The position numbers and the translations under genes were made by a program. From DATIHF01 sp035480955 (GTDB lineage: Bacteria > Patescibacteriota > Microgenomatia > Woykebacterales > RBG-16-39-9b), in assembly GCA_035480955.1 (NCBI GenBank), contig DATIHF010000025.1:1-34930 (forward strand): a stretch of 34,930 bases of DNA. The letters are read 5' to 3'. The notes beneath the pieces were generated by a model, which was not told the DNA's origin, ran no database searches, and was given only the letters and a program-made list of their open reading frames with translations. This document shows, piece after piece, positions 14,789 through 22,765 of this stretch; positions within the stretch are counted from its first letter, which is position 1, and every line of letters begins with the position of its first letter.

Positions 14789-15205
14789 TTAACCCCCCTT
14801 CCCTTCCAGCTCAACGGCTGCTTCGGGATGGATACGCCCTTCAGCAACTAAAACACCGTTGGCTTTAATCAAAGCTTCTTTTAAAGGTTTCGCCCAAAGC
14901 TGTTCTATCACAAGTAACCCGGCAGAGGTGTTGTTTTCCAGTAAATCGGCCACTTCGTCGATATCTTTTTTATCGACGAGTTCTGGATTGCCTTTGTATT
15001 TTTGGGAAAATTCAGTGATGTAGCCGTCTCCTGACTCAGTTAGGGAAGCTTGGGTAACGTTTCCTTTAGCGTCTTTGACTACTAGAGCGAGGGCGACAAG
15101 TCCAATGACACCTTTATCGATCGCGTCTCCGATTGCTTTCAAAATACTCCCGTCAAATTTATTTCCTTCAAAACCGACAATAATATAATCAATCGGTCCT
15201 CTCAT
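14789..15205 (-). CDS. DUF6325 (formerly DUF1269-like) stress-associated protein
   Basis: A 138-residue soluble protein. GPIDYIIVGFEGNKFDGSIL at the N-terminus, then VIGLVALALVVKDAKGNV, and a late segment with SAGLLVIEQLWAKPLKEAL match the DUF6325 family, found with SHOCT proteins and in general-stress regulons; no biochemical role is known to me. It has a Shine-Dalgarno sequence (AAAGGAG) and a normal leader, unlike the leaderless genes in this window. It is the first gene of a two-gene unit with the SHOCT gene. Confidence 0.85.
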   Translation of the reverse strand: MRGPIDYIIVGFEGNKFDGSILKAIGDAIDKGVIGLVALALVVKDAKGNVTQASLTESGDGYITEFSQKYKGNPELVDKKDIDEVADLLENNTSAGLLVIEQLWAKPLKEALIKANGVLVAEGRIHPEAAVELEGKGG

Positions 15206-15250
15206 AATGGTTACTCCTTTTTAAGTTAAATAATAAGCTTGGGCTTTGCC

Positions 15251-15279
15251 ATTGTAGCCACTAGTCAAGCAAAAAACAA
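15251..15279 (-). promoter_or_regulatory. Predicted promoter of the DUF6325-SHOCT unit
   Basis: Minus strand: TTGTTT (15274-15279), a 17-nt spacer, TACAAT (15251-15256), with a leader of about 40 nt containing a Shine-Dalgarno sequence. Confidence 0.5.
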
Positions 15280-15369
15280 GTAGTAAAAATGTTGCTAAAA
15301 GTTGACACGGGGTGGTAGTTTAGTGGTGATGAAACAAGAAAAACAGAGAAGGGAGGTGAGAAGGAAAAA

Positions 15370-15681
15370 ATGGCAAAAACACTAAAAGTGACTGGAATTG
15401 ACGCAACAACTCTCGGAGTTTATGTGGGGACTTTCTACGCTCTGCTAGGCGTGGCGATTGGTTTGGTCCTCTCTTTTGGTACCACCTTTAAAGCCTGGTT
15501 TGGAGCTACTGGCTACGGCTTTTTCCAAGGTTTAGGACTCGGGCTTTCAGTTGGATTTTTCAGTATTATCCTTTACCCAATAATTTACTTCATTATTGGC
15601 TGGATCCAGGGTTGGGTCTTCGGAATTATTTTTAACGCGGTAACTGCAACTATGGGTGGGATAAAACTAGAGACAGAGTAG
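15370..15681 (+). CDS. Small membrane protein, DUF3566-like
   Basis: A 103-residue protein with two long hydrophobic, glycine-rich regions (about residues 16-38 and 50-93, the latter probably two helices) and a short C-terminal tail GGIKLETE. The pattern of an N-terminal 'VTGIDATTLGVYVG' strand, a YALLGVAIGLVLS helix and a final aromatic helix ending N-x-V-x-x-x-x-GGI resembles the small DUF3566-type membrane proteins found in several bacteria and archaea; their function is unknown. GGGAGGTGAG before ATG 15370 is a strong ribosome-binding site. A terminator follows directly, so the gene is probably monocistronic. Confidence 0.75.
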   Translation: MAKTLKVTGIDATTLGVYVGTFYALLGVAIGLVLSFGTTFKAWFGATGYGFFQGLGLGLSVGFFSIILYPIIYFIIGWIQGWVFGIIFNAVTATMGGIKLETE

Positions 15682-15700
15682 AGAGAAGCTTGAGAAACAA

Positions 15701-15732
15701 AAAAACCCTCGCCATTAGTGCGGGGGTTTTTT
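15701..15732 (+). terminator. Intrinsic terminator between convergent genes
   Basis: AAAAACCCTCGC (15701-15712) pairs with GCGGGGGTTTTT (15720 onward) around a 7-nt loop. Its flanks are A-rich on the left and T-rich on the right, so it can serve both strands. Confidence 0.85.
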
Positions 15733-15744
15733 AATTAAAAAAAT

Positions 15745-16257
15745 TTAAGCTGAGCGTGGTTTGAAGGCTCGGAAAATACTTCCAAAGCCAAATACCAAAA
15801 TAGTCAGACCAAAGATTATTTGTGAAAGTCCAACAGTGGCAACTGGGTAAGCGAAAAGGAAAATTCCTACTATCAGGCTAAAGATTCCTCCAAGGAGAGA
15901 AACTTGCCCTGCCTCAGAAGCTTCTTTGTCAGTAACAGCAACAATCATCTGGATGATTCCAGAAACTATACTCCAGATCGCAAAAAGAACTACCAGGACT
16001 CTAAGAGTTTCTTCAGGATTGCCTCGAATCAGTAGACCAAAAGCGCCAAAAACGATTCCTAAAATAAACAACCCGGCGAAATTTTCTCGATTGAAAAAAC
16101 TTCCTAGAATCAAAATAATTGACTCAAGGATCAAAAAGACTCCAACCAACCAGGTTATTGCTACGAGAGATTTGATCGGCCAAACAAGAATCGCTAAACC
16201 AAAAGCTATTGCAACCAAACCTTGAAGTAAGATCAACCACCAAGAAGGGTTTTTCAT
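15745..16257 (-). CDS. HdeD/DUF308-family membrane protein (second copy)
   Basis: A 170-residue protein with six hydrophobic helices arranged as three hairpins, the internal repeat layout of the HdeD/DUF308 family. In Escherichia coli HdeD contributes to acid resistance at high cell density; other members are uncharacterised. The segment WWLILLQGLVAIAFGLAILVWP at the start is characteristic. It lies 2 nt downstream of a longer relative, so the two form a tandem pair and may assemble together. The sequences differ clearly, so the duplication is not recent. Confidence 0.88.
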   Translation of the reverse strand: MKNPSWWLILLQGLVAIAFGLAILVWPIKSLVAITWLVGVFLILESIILILGSFFNRENFAGLFILGIVFGAFGLLIRGNPEETLRVLVVLFAIWSIVSGIIQMIVAVTDKEASEAGQVSLLGGIFSLIVGIFLFAYPVATVGLSQIIFGLTILVFGFGSIFRAFKPRSA

Positions 16258-16259
16258 AG

Positions 16260-16805
16260 TTAGGCTGCTTCACCTTTAAACATAAAGGACCCGACTATTG
16301 ATATGATCCCACCAACGATGATCAAGAATCCTAGAGTTCTTAAAAGTACGGCAGCAGAAAAAGCGGCATTACCTAAAACTGCAAGACCGACCAAAACGTA
16401 GATTATTCCCAGAAGTAGACTACCCCAGGACCAATCGAACTTGTTGGTAGCGTCTTTGCGACCCAGAAAAATGCGCACTCCACCGTTGAAAATAAAGGCA
16501 AAGCCAATAAAGTAGGTAAGAAAACCTACGGTAAAGATAGTGGAGAGAACAGGAGAGTTTAGAACAACTAAACCAGCGATAATACCAAGTATTCCACCCG
16601 CCAACTTCCAGCCTCGGTGCTCGACCGTTGAAGAGAAAATCGAAGAAACAATGTCAACTGTTCCTGCAACAAGCCAATAGAGACCCAAAACCTGTATCAA
16701 ACGCAGAGTAGTAAGACCAGTGTTGGTCAAAAGAAACCAACCTATAAAAACAAGAATGATGCCAGTGACTATTCCAAGCCACCAAATGGAACTTTGATTT
16801 TTCAT
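16260..16805 (-). CDS. HdeD/DUF308-family membrane protein (first copy)
   Basis: A 181-residue relative of the next gene, again with six helices in three hairpins (SIWWLGIVTGIILVFIGWFL start; YWLVAGTVDIV; RGWKLAGGILGIIAGLVVL; FGxxxIxxGGI-type end). It heads the two-gene unit, with a near-perfect promoter and an AGGAGGG ribosome-binding site. The neighbouring DUF6325/SHOCT, MsrA and SodN genes suggest an envelope-stress setting, but this is context only. Confidence 0.88.
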   Translation of the reverse strand: MKNQSSIWWLGIVTGIILVFIGWFLLTNTGLTTLRLIQVLGLYWLVAGTVDIVSSIFSSTVEHRGWKLAGGILGIIAGLVVLNSPVLSTIFTVGFLTYFIGFAFIFNGGVRIFLGRKDATNKFDWSWGSLLLGIIYVLVGLAVLGNAAFSAAVLLRTLGFLIIVGGIISIVGSFMFKGEAA

Positions 16806-16829
16806 TTTTTAAAGACCCTCCTAAATTGG

Positions 16830-16858
16830 AATATAAGCCCCATGAAAAACTTTGTCAA
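16830..16858 (-). promoter_or_regulatory. Predicted promoter of the HdeD pair
   Basis: Minus strand: TTGACA (16853-16858), a 17-nt spacer, TATATT (16830-16835). A short leader with AGGAGGG precedes ATG 16805. Confidence 0.75.
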
Positions 16859-16962
16859 TAGAGTAAATATAACCAAGAGGTAGTAGAATTTAAAGCAGTA
16901 CAAACAAAATTATAAGATAAACGAGATTGACAAATAAACAAAATAGTAGTAACTATAAGTAC

Positions 16963-17781
16963 ATGAATTCCACACTACTAATTTGGGTAAAAACTATTAT
17001 TGTCGGTCTGCTTTTATGGATTGGGTTTTTCTCTGTTTGGTTTACCAATGATATTTACAATAAAGATAACTTCACCCAGACCTTAACTTCAGTTTTAAAA
17101 GACGAAGAGGTCCGGCAGGCAGTCGCCGACCAAATGGTGGCTAATTTTTCTGATAAGTTCCCAATTTTAGGAAAGGTGCTGGGTCCAACTCTAAACAAGA
17201 CTTTTGTTGGGGTGTTGGGCTCAGATTTGTTTGATAAAGTTTACTCAAAACTTGCTTCTGGAACTTATGACCAACTAACTAGTACACGACCAAAAGCAGT
17301 TGTTATCAATGTAGGAGACGCGACTAATTTTCTCTCACCTTTGCTTGAAAAAGCCGCACCAGAGCTTTCTCAAAAGCTGTCTGAGCTTCCTAGTGAGGTA
17401 GTAATTATCAAAGCGGGGCAAATCCCGAACATTGCTGCTGCGGCAAGCTTCATTACTACTTTTGGACGAGGCGCCTTGGTGCTGGGAATTGTCTTACTCG
17501 CTTACTTTTTCTTTCAGGCCAAGAGTTTTGTTCTGCGAAAGGAGTTTTCTCAAAAGTTGGGGATCGTTATTGCGGTCTCTTCCGCAACAGTTTATCTAAC
17601 TCTAGGGGCTGCCAAAACTTACGCGATTTCTCAGGCTAATACTCCAGCCGGAGAAACGATTATTAAAAAGCTCTATGAGGTTTTTACAGTCGATCTAGCT
17701 AATTTCGCCGCCCTCTTTGTAGTGGTGGGAATTGGGGTTTTGGTAATCTCTAGCATTATTAAACAAAAGGCCAAAGCCTAA
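16963..17781 (+). CDS. Membrane-anchored protein of unknown function
   Basis: About 272 residues. One N-terminal helix (LLIWVKTIIVGLLLWIGFF) is followed by an extracytoplasmic domain of about 130 residues, and then three C-terminal helices (AALVLGIVLLAYFF-type). The outer domain has an amphipathic stretch (LTSVLKDEEVRQAVADQM) of the kind seen in many actinobacterial and CPR membrane proteins, but I recognise no named family. The frame could begin at TTG 16927, but that TTG is the start of a TTGACA box (16927-16932); with a -10-like TAACTA or TATAAG before 16963, ATG 16963 is the better start. It converges on msrA with a 4-nt overlap. Confidence 0.8.
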   Translation: MNSTLLIWVKTIIVGLLLWIGFFSVWFTNDIYNKDNFTQTLTSVLKDEEVRQAVADQMVANFSDKFPILGKVLGPTLNKTFVGVLGSDLFDKVYSKLASGTYDQLTSTRPKAVVINVGDATNFLSPLLEKAAPELSQKLSELPSEVVIIKAGQIPNIAAAASFITTFGRGALVLGIVLLAYFFFQAKSFVLRKEFSQKLGIVIAVSSATVYLTLGAAKTYAISQANTPAGETIIKKLYEVFTVDLANFAALFVVVGIGVLVISSIIKQKAKA

Positions 17782-18314
17782 TCGTCTTTTTTGGCAATAT
17801 CTCCAAACTCTCTGTAGAGTTTCGTAATTTTTGGGTCAATGACAACTTGGCAGTAAGGTGCGGAAGGATTTTTCGCATAGTAGTCGAGATGATAGTCCTC
17901 AGCCTTATAAAAATTTTCAAATGGAGAAAGCTCGGTTACTACTTTGTTTTTATACATTCCGGATTTATTGATCTCCTCAACAACGTTTTCAGCAGTTTTT
18001 TTCTGAGAGTCATCATGGTAAAAAATTACTGAACGATACTGTGTACCGACGTCGGCTCCTTGCTGGTTCATCGTTGTAGGATCGTGGAGGTGAAAGAAAA
18101 CCTCTAGGAGCTTCTCAAAAGAGATTACCTTGGGATCAAATTCGAGCTGGATCGCCTCAGCGTGTTTGGTTCGTCCAGAAGAAACTGCTTCATAACTTGG
18201 GGATTCCATTTCTCCACCCGAGTAGCCAGGAGTAACTTTCTCAACGCCTTTCAAGCGCTTGAAAATTGCTTCGGTGCACCAAAAACACCCACCAGCTAGA
18301 GTTGCAGTTTCCAT
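17778..18314 (-). CDS. msrA: Peptide methionine-(S)-S-oxide reductase MsrA
   Basis: Reduces methionine-S-sulfoxide in oxidised proteins. The catalytic motif GGCFWCTE lies at residues 8-15 of the chosen start (active Cys10). Also present are the family blocks GVxKVTPGYSGG, YEAVSSGRTKHAEAIQLEFDP, FFHLHDPTTMNQQGADVGTQYRS and PFENFYKAEDYHLDYY. Recycling cysteines near the C-terminus are limited to one (PYCQVV). The length of about 178 residues fits a stand-alone MsrA without an MsrB domain. Starts at 18323 (ATG) or 18350 (TTG) are also possible; the family usually begins a few residues before GCFWC, which favours 18314. It is convergent with the upstream membrane protein and divergent from the GT4 operon that contains sodN, so the two antioxidant units share an intergenic region. 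Confidence 0.95.
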   Translation of the reverse strand: METATLAGGCFWCTEAIFKRLKGVEKVTPGYSGGEMESPSYEAVSSGRTKHAEAIQLEFDPKVISFEKLLEVFFHLHDPTTMNQQGADVGTQYRSVIFYHDDSQKKTAENVVEEINKSGMYKNKVVTELSPFENFYKAEDYHLDYYAKNPSAPYCQVVIDPKITKLYREFGDIAKKDD

Positions 18315-18368
18315 GAGTGGCATTATCGGAGATTTGCCAAAAGTTTGCAAGAAACGCTTGCTTGTTTA

Positions 18369-18397
18369 TTGGCAAAAAGAGAAGTCTTCTATATACT
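18369..18397 (+). promoter_or_regulatory. Predicted promoter of the GT4-GDE-sodN-sodX operon
   Basis: TTGGCA (18369-18374), a 17-nt spacer, TATACT (18392-18397). The leader to ATG 18421 would be about 17 nt and has no Shine-Dalgarno sequence. Confidence 0.6.
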
Positions 18398-18420
18398 TGA
18401 TCACTTCTTTACTAACAATT

Positions 18421-19542
18421 ATGAGAATCGCACAAATAGCGCCAATTGCCGAGAGAGTACCGCCAAAAAAATATGGAGGTACTGAGAGAGTGGTCGACGC
18501 CCTGACCAATGAGCTAGTCGATCGAGGCCACGAGGTCACTCTTTTTGCCAGTGGAGATTCCTCTACCAAAGCAAAGCTGGTCTCAGTTTTTCCCAGGGCA
18601 ACTAGAGAAGCAGGTGTCAAAGATCCCCACGGTATCAATGAATGGTCGCTCCTTAATATAGTCAATGCTTATAAAAGACAAGGAGAGTTTGACATCATCC
18701 ATGACCATAATTTACCCATTAGCGCACTTTCAGCAAACTTTGCTAACACTAATGTAGTGGCTACTATTCATGGTCCGATCAGCTTAGCGAGTAAAAAAGT
18801 TTACTCAACACTAGACAAGGTCAACTTAATCACAATATCTGATTCGCAAAGACGTCAGGGACAGGGAATTAATATTTATGAGACTGTTCACCACGGACTC
18901 AACTTTGAAAACTTTCCCTTGGGTGAAACTTCAGAAAACTTTTTACTTTTTGTCGGCCGGATCTCCTTTGACAAAGGTCTCCACCACGCGATTGAGATTG
19001 CCCAATTTTTGAATATCAAACTCGTGATTGCGGCTAAGCTTGACCTAGCCGATAAAAAATACTTTGATGAGTACATCGCACCCAGCCTTTCTGACGGTAT
19101 GATTGAGTGGGTTGGGGAGGTGAGTGAAGTTGAAAGAAATCAACTCTATTCTAAAGCACTTTGTTTGATCAACCCCATCACTTGGCCAGAACCTTTTGGT
19201 TTGACGATGATTGAGGCCATGGCCTGTGGCTGTCCAGTAGTTGCCTTTAACCACGGTTCGGTTGCTGAAATCGTTGTTCCGGGGGCGACTGGGTTTATCG
19301 CTAATGATGTCGAAGAGATGATTGAATCTGTCATAGAAGTTGCTAGAATAGATAGAAGAGAGACCGCTCTCTACGCTCGGGCTAATTTTAATTCCCAAAC
19401 AATGACGGACAAATATGAAAGAATTTATCAACAAATTCTCGCAAATCAAAACACAAACGCTCTCCAGAGTAAAATCTCGCCGACGCAGCTCGATTTACTA
19501 CTGGAGACTAGGTCTCTCTACCGTCAAAAACCTCGAAACTGA
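18421..19542 (+). CDS. Glycosyltransferase family 4 (GT-B fold)
   Basis: A 373-residue cytoplasmic or membrane-associated glycosyltransferase. The N-terminal domain begins MRIAQIAPIAERVPPKKYGG and GTERVV, as in GT4 enzymes that use nucleotide-sugar donors. The C-terminal donor-binding domain contains LLFVGRISFDKGLHHAI and the EPFGLTMIEAMACGCPVVAF motif, the conserved E-x7-E pair of retaining GT-B enzymes. The acceptor is unknown. The start ATG 18421 comes just before the conserved N-terminus; upstream in-frame sequence runs through the msrA promoter region. The last 128 nt overlap the next gene out of frame, an unusually long overlap. Confidence 0.93.
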   Translation: MRIAQIAPIAERVPPKKYGGTERVVDALTNELVDRGHEVTLFASGDSSTKAKLVSVFPRATREAGVKDPHGINEWSLLNIVNAYKRQGEFDIIHDHNLPISALSANFANTNVVATIHGPISLASKKVYSTLDKVNLITISDSQRRQGQGINIYETVHHGLNFENFPLGETSENFLLFVGRISFDKGLHHAIEIAQFLNIKLVIAAKLDLADKKYFDEYIAPSLSDGMIEWVGEVSEVERNQLYSKALCLINPITWPEPFGLTMIEAMACGCPVVAFNHGSVAEIVVPGATGFIANDVEEMIESVIEVARIDRRETALYARANFNSQTMTDKYERIYQQILANQNTNALQSKISPTQLDLLLETRSLYRQKPRN

Positions 19543-20884
19543 AAACGGAATCCTCGCCTCTGGCAAAAACGAACTCTACGGAGCAATCTTTGGTCGAGAT
19601 AGTCTCATAACTTCACTCAAACTTCTTAAGGCTTACCAAAAAACTAAAGATAAATACCTTCTCCGACTGGTTCGTAAGTCTCTGCTGACACTTTCTAATC
19701 TGCAGGGTAAAGAGATCAATATCGAAAGTGGAGAAGAACCTGGAAAAATCATTCACGAGTATCGCCCCAGCAATCACGAACACCTTACCAAACAACTTCC
19801 TCGACCCTGGTATGTTTACCCTGACCAGACAATGAAAAATTACGATAGTGTTGACGCGACGAGCCTTTACCTCATCGCAGTTTATCGTTACTTCCAAGCA
19901 AGTTTAGATAAAGAGTTTCTTGATTTGGTACTAGACAATGTTGAGCAAGCTCTCAGTTGGACCTTTGTCCACGCTGATTCAAATGATGATGGTTTCATTG
20001 ACTACTTTCTTAAAAAAGAACGCCAGTCTGGAGGTTTGGTCAACCAAAACTGGATGGACTCTACCGAGGCCTCTTTCCATGAAGACGGTACTAAAGTTGT
20101 TTACCCCTTAGCACCAGTCGAAGCGCAAGCCTACAATTATTTAGCACTGCGTCTCTGGGGCAGATTTTATAAATATCTAAAGCCTGCTTACGCAAGAAGG
20201 TTGACCTCCTCAGCCAAGAGATTAAAAACCAATTTCAATAAAAACTTTGTTATTAAAGACGAAGAGAGTCTTTATCTAGCCGCTGCGCTTGACCGGAAAG
20301 GCAAACCCTTAAGGTCAGTTCGCTCCAGCATGGGACATTGTCTTTGGGCGTCTCTCAACTTAACTGATGATCGGGAAATTGAAGGAATAGTGGAGCAAAA
20401 AGATGTTGACTCAATAGTAAAGAGATTGCTCAAAGAGGATCTTTTTGAGAGAGAAGCGGGCATCAGAACTTTGAGTAAAAAATCTGTTTCCTACAAAGCT
20501 AACAGTTACCACAATGGTTCAATTTGGCCGCACGACAACAGTATGATCGCTGAGGGACTGGAAAATTACGGCTATTTCACCGAAGCCGCATTAGTCAAAA
20601 AATCTATTCTTAAAGCTTGGGCTCACTTCAAAACTCCAGTCGAGCTTTATGTTTTTGACGAGACGCTGAAAGAGTACCGTTCAACTCAAGGACAAGAATC
20701 TTGTAAAACACAAGCCTGGTCGGCGGCGGCAATATTAAACTCAGTCGCTCCAGAATACGCGAGTAGTAAAAGGAGACATTTGCTTAAGCTGGAATTTTTA
20801 ACGACAGATGCTCTAAAAAGGTTGTTTGTTTACAACAATTTATTTTTAGAGTTTAATAGTAGACTAAAAGGAGAACTAAAATGA
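19415..20884 (+). CDS. Amylo-alpha-1,6-glucosidase (glycogen-debranching type)
   Basis: A 489-residue (alpha/alpha)6-barrel glycosidase of the glycogen-debranching GDE_C type. Visible landmarks are GRDSLIT (the usual FGRDS), YDSVDATSLYLIA (substrate-site DxTxLYL), DGFIDYFL and SYHNGSIWPHDNSMIAEGL with candidate catalytic acids. It would remove 1,6-linked glucose or act on a related glucan or oligosaccharide. There is no signal peptide, so it is cytoplasmic. The only plausible start before the conserved region is ATG 19415, inside the GT4 gene, so the coding overlap of 128 nt is genuine. GT4 and debranching enzyme side by side suggest a common glucan or glycoconjugate. Its stop overlaps sodN by 4 nt. 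Confidence 0.88.
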   Translation: MKEFINKFSQIKTQTLSRVKSRRRSSIYYWRLGLSTVKNLETENGILASGKNELYGAIFGRDSLITSLKLLKAYQKTKDKYLLRLVRKSLLTLSNLQGKEINIESGEEPGKIIHEYRPSNHEHLTKQLPRPWYVYPDQTMKNYDSVDATSLYLIAVYRYFQASLDKEFLDLVLDNVEQALSWTFVHADSNDDGFIDYFLKKERQSGGLVNQNWMDSTEASFHEDGTKVVYPLAPVEAQAYNYLALRLWGRFYKYLKPAYARRLTSSAKRLKTNFNKNFVIKDEESLYLAAALDRKGKPLRSVRSSMGHCLWASLNLTDDREIEGIVEQKDVDSIVKRLLKEDLFEREAGIRTLSKKSVSYKANSYHNGSIWPHDNSMIAEGLENYGYFTEAALVKKSILKAWAHFKTPVELYVFDETLKEYRSTQGQESCKTQAWSAAAILNSVAPEYASSKRRHLLKLEFLTTDALKRLFVYNNLFLEFNSRLKGELK

Positions 20885-21351
20885 AGCTTATCGATTTGTT
20901 ATTTAAACCCAAAATTGCCTACGCCCACTGTGATATTCCCTGCGGGATCTATGATCCACACAACGCTCAGATGGGAGCTCACACAGTGATTAGGATGACA
21001 CAATTAATTAGTGAATTAGAAGGGGATTCGCATGAAAACGAGCATAAACTTGCTCGCTACACCGCTGTTAAAGAAAAACACGCTGAGCTTGTTGAAAAAG
21101 AGGTAGTTACTCTCTGGTCAGATTATTTTAAAGAAGAACATTTTAAAGCCAATCCAAACCTTACTGAGTTAGTTCAACAAATCCTCAAACTCACTTCAAA
21201 AACACGCCAAAACATTGACAAAGAGGCCTCTGAGGAAATGCTTTCAAAGACTCAAGAGCTAGCTGAAATTTTCTACAAAACTAAGAATCGCGAATCGAAA
21301 AGAGTCAAGAGTGTCTACCCAACTGAAGGTGAGATAGTTGTTCTCGCTTAG
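20881..21351 (+). CDS. sodN: Nickel superoxide dismutase SodN
   Basis: A 156-residue precursor of nickel-containing superoxide dismutase, which disproportionates superoxide. Mature Ni-SODs start with the nickel hook H-C-x-x-P-C-x-x-Y. Here it is HCDIPCGIYDP at residues 16-26, so His16, Cys17 and Cys21 become the Ni ligands His1, Cys2 and Cys6 once a 15-residue leader (MKLIDLLFKPKIAYA) is removed. The rest is the four-helix bundle, with MGAHTVIRMTQLI, ENEHKLARYTAVKEKHAE and HFKANPNLTELV typical of the family. An AAAGGAG ribosome-binding site and an ATGA overlap couple it to the debranching gene. The processing protease is the next gene. Confidence 0.96.
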   Translation: MKLIDLLFKPKIAYAHCDIPCGIYDPHNAQMGAHTVIRMTQLISELEGDSHENEHKLARYTAVKEKHAELVEKEVVTLWSDYFKEEHFKANPNLTELVQQILKLTSKTRQNIDKEASEEMLSKTQELAEIFYKTKNRESKRVKSVYPTEGEIVVLA

Positions 21352-21619
21352 ATTCCCTTTTTCCCGTTTTAAAATTTCCGGACATAGTATGGAACCAACC
21401 TTAGTTGACGGTCAGATCGTCTGGGTCAACTATTGGTTCAGACCAAAAGCTGGCGACGTTGTAGCGGCCACAGTTGAAGAGAAAACAATCGTGAAGAGGA
21501 TCAAGAAAATTGAGAAAGAGAAATTTTGGTTAGAGGGAGATAATCCGGAAGACAGTTATGACAGCCGCAAGTTTGGTTCAGTTACTCTAGATAAAATTGT
21601 CGGGAAAGTGATTATTTAA
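21338..21619 (+). CDS. sodX: Nickel-type superoxide dismutase maturation protease SodX
   Basis: A 93-residue S26/S24-like serine protease of the kind encoded beside sodN in cyanobacteria and actinobacteria, which removes the SodN leader to expose the nickel-binding histidine. The catalytic serine is in GHSMEPTL (Ser17), and the lysine in TIVKRIK (Lys53) is the expected general base. GDNPEDSYDSRKFG is the conserved box near the end. No membrane anchor is present, unlike signal peptidase I. TTG at 21338, overlapping sodN by 14 nt, is the likely start since no ATG precedes the catalytic motif. Its stop overlaps the convergent YcnI-like gene by 4 nt. Confidence 0.93.
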   Translation: MFSLRFPFSRFKISGHSMEPTLVDGQIVWVNYWFRPKAGDVVAATVEEKTIVKRIKKIEKEKFWLEGDNPEDSYDSRKFGSVTLDKIVGKVII

Positions 21620-22209
21620 GCCTTTTTTCTTAAGGCGAGAGCCAAACTAACTGCACTTAAAAGTAGAGCTCCGTAGGCAACCCATTGGGTAAGCTGGCTG
21701 TTACTCGAAGAGTTAGTATTTGAGTTGCTCAAATCATTGACCACCTTTGTTTCTGATGCTGGGCCACTAACCCCTTCTTTTTCCTCTGCACCTTCAGCAA
21801 GATTCCAGGAGACAATCGTCCCATCAGCATAAGTCTGGTAGGCTTTCCAGGAAAGAGTTGTTTCTTTTTCAGGGGCCTGAGCGCTAAAAGAGAAATCATC
21901 GCGGCGTTCCGGGGCTATTGAACCAGCGGTCCAGGAGATCTCTGTCACACTGTCCCCGCTTTTCTTCGTTTCTATTGTCCAGCCACTCTTTACTGTGGGA
22001 GTTACTTCTTTAAGACCAGATGGAATCGTAAGGCGGACCCCAGTAACCGCAACATCTTTTTCATTGGGAACAGAAACACTGAAAGTTTGAAAGTCGGCTA
22101 CTTTAACTTCAGAAGGAGTAACAGCCACGTGAGCAAAGACAGTTTGTGTTGTTAAAAATAAGAGAGTGAGAGAAGTTGCTGCAGCAGTTACTATTTTTTT
22201 AGTTTTCAT
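21616..22209 (-). CDS. YcnI-like (DUF1775) exported copper-associated protein
   Basis: A 197-residue exported protein. A signal peptide of about 26 residues ends at TVFA and the mature form begins HVAVTPSEV, so its N-terminal amine and histidine are exposed; in the YcnI/DUF1775 family this histidine binds Cu(II). The beta-sandwich domain follows (about 27-145), a Ser/Asn-rich linker, and a C-terminal helix (WVAYGALLLSAVSLALAL) with basic tail that anchors it to the membrane. It is the last gene of the operon beginning at 24311 and overlaps the previous gene by 11 nt. Copper binding is family knowledge; I see the residue, not the activity. Confidence 0.88.
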   Translation of the reverse strand: MKTKKIVTAAATSLTLLFLTTQTVFAHVAVTPSEVKVADFQTFSVSVPNEKDVAVTGVRLTIPSGLKEVTPTVKSGWTIETKKSGDSVTEISWTAGSIAPERRDDFSFSAQAPEKETTLSWKAYQTYADGTIVSWNLAEGAEEKEGVSGPASETKVVNDLSNSNTNSSSNSQLTQWVAYGALLLSAVSLALALRKKA

Positions 22210-22765
22210 TTAACCCTTTCAAAAAGCCTTTAATTTTTGGTGCTAAAACTATTGCGACAAACACCAGAATAATAATTCCCAAAATAATAAAATGCAAATT
22301 TTGCAAGAAAAAGTTATTTTTAGTTGTTTGCCCTTCTTGTCGGGAAATTCTCAGATCATAAGACAGGTTAAAATCAGCAAAACTGTTATTAGTCGAGGCG
22401 CCGTTAACAACCAGTTGATAAACGCCTTTTTCTGGAAAGGTGTAACTAAGAACGGCGGAGTTGGGAGAGGAGTCGGTGCTTGGTGACAGTGCGCCTGAGG
22501 AAACTTCACTGTCTGCTTTTTTGATTGAATAAGTACAACTGCAGTTGGCGAGCTGGAATTTATTTTTTGTGTCTTTAAATTCCAAAAAGAAATTGGCACT
22601 TTTTCCGATGATTGGATCATCGTCTGGGTCAATATGGACTACCGCGCCGATAGAACCGTCAGTTTTCAGAACATGAGCAGAGGCTATAGTTGGCAAAATT
22701 AAAAATACCGCAAAAATCAGAAAAAAAGAAAGAATTAATTTTTTATTTATTTTATTTTTCAACAT
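22199..22765 (-). CDS. YtkA-like exported protein with N-terminal His (putative copper handling)
   Basis: About 188 residues. A signal peptide ending TIASA leaves a mature protein beginning HVLKTDGSIGAVVHIDPDDDP, with a histidine at position 1 and another about 13 residues later, an arrangement suited to copper. FFLEFKDT and FPEKGVYQLVVNG are typical beta-sandwich strands of YtkA/CopC-like domains. The cysteine pair in ANCSCTYSI could form a disulfide or bind metal. A C-terminal helix (FIILGIIILVFVAIVLAP) anchors it. I prefer ATG at 22765 to the TTG at 22774. It overlaps the fusion gene by 14 nt and the YcnI-like gene by 11 nt. Confidence 0.8.
   Translation of the reverse strand: MLKNKINKKLILSFFLIFAVFLILPTIASAHVLKTDGSIGAVVHIDPDDDPIIGKSANFFLEFKDTKNKFQLANCSCTYSIKKADSEVSSGALSPSTDSSPNSAVLSYTFPEKGVYQLVVNGASTNNSFADFNLSYDLRISRQEGQTTKNNFFLQNLHFIILGIIILVFVAIVLAPKIKGFLKGLNEN

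Noticed and set aside
15306..15332. tRNA-like stretch GGTAGTTTAGTGG before the small membrane protein
   Set aside because: It resembles a tRNA D-arm, but no anticodon arm, T-arm or acceptor partner follows.
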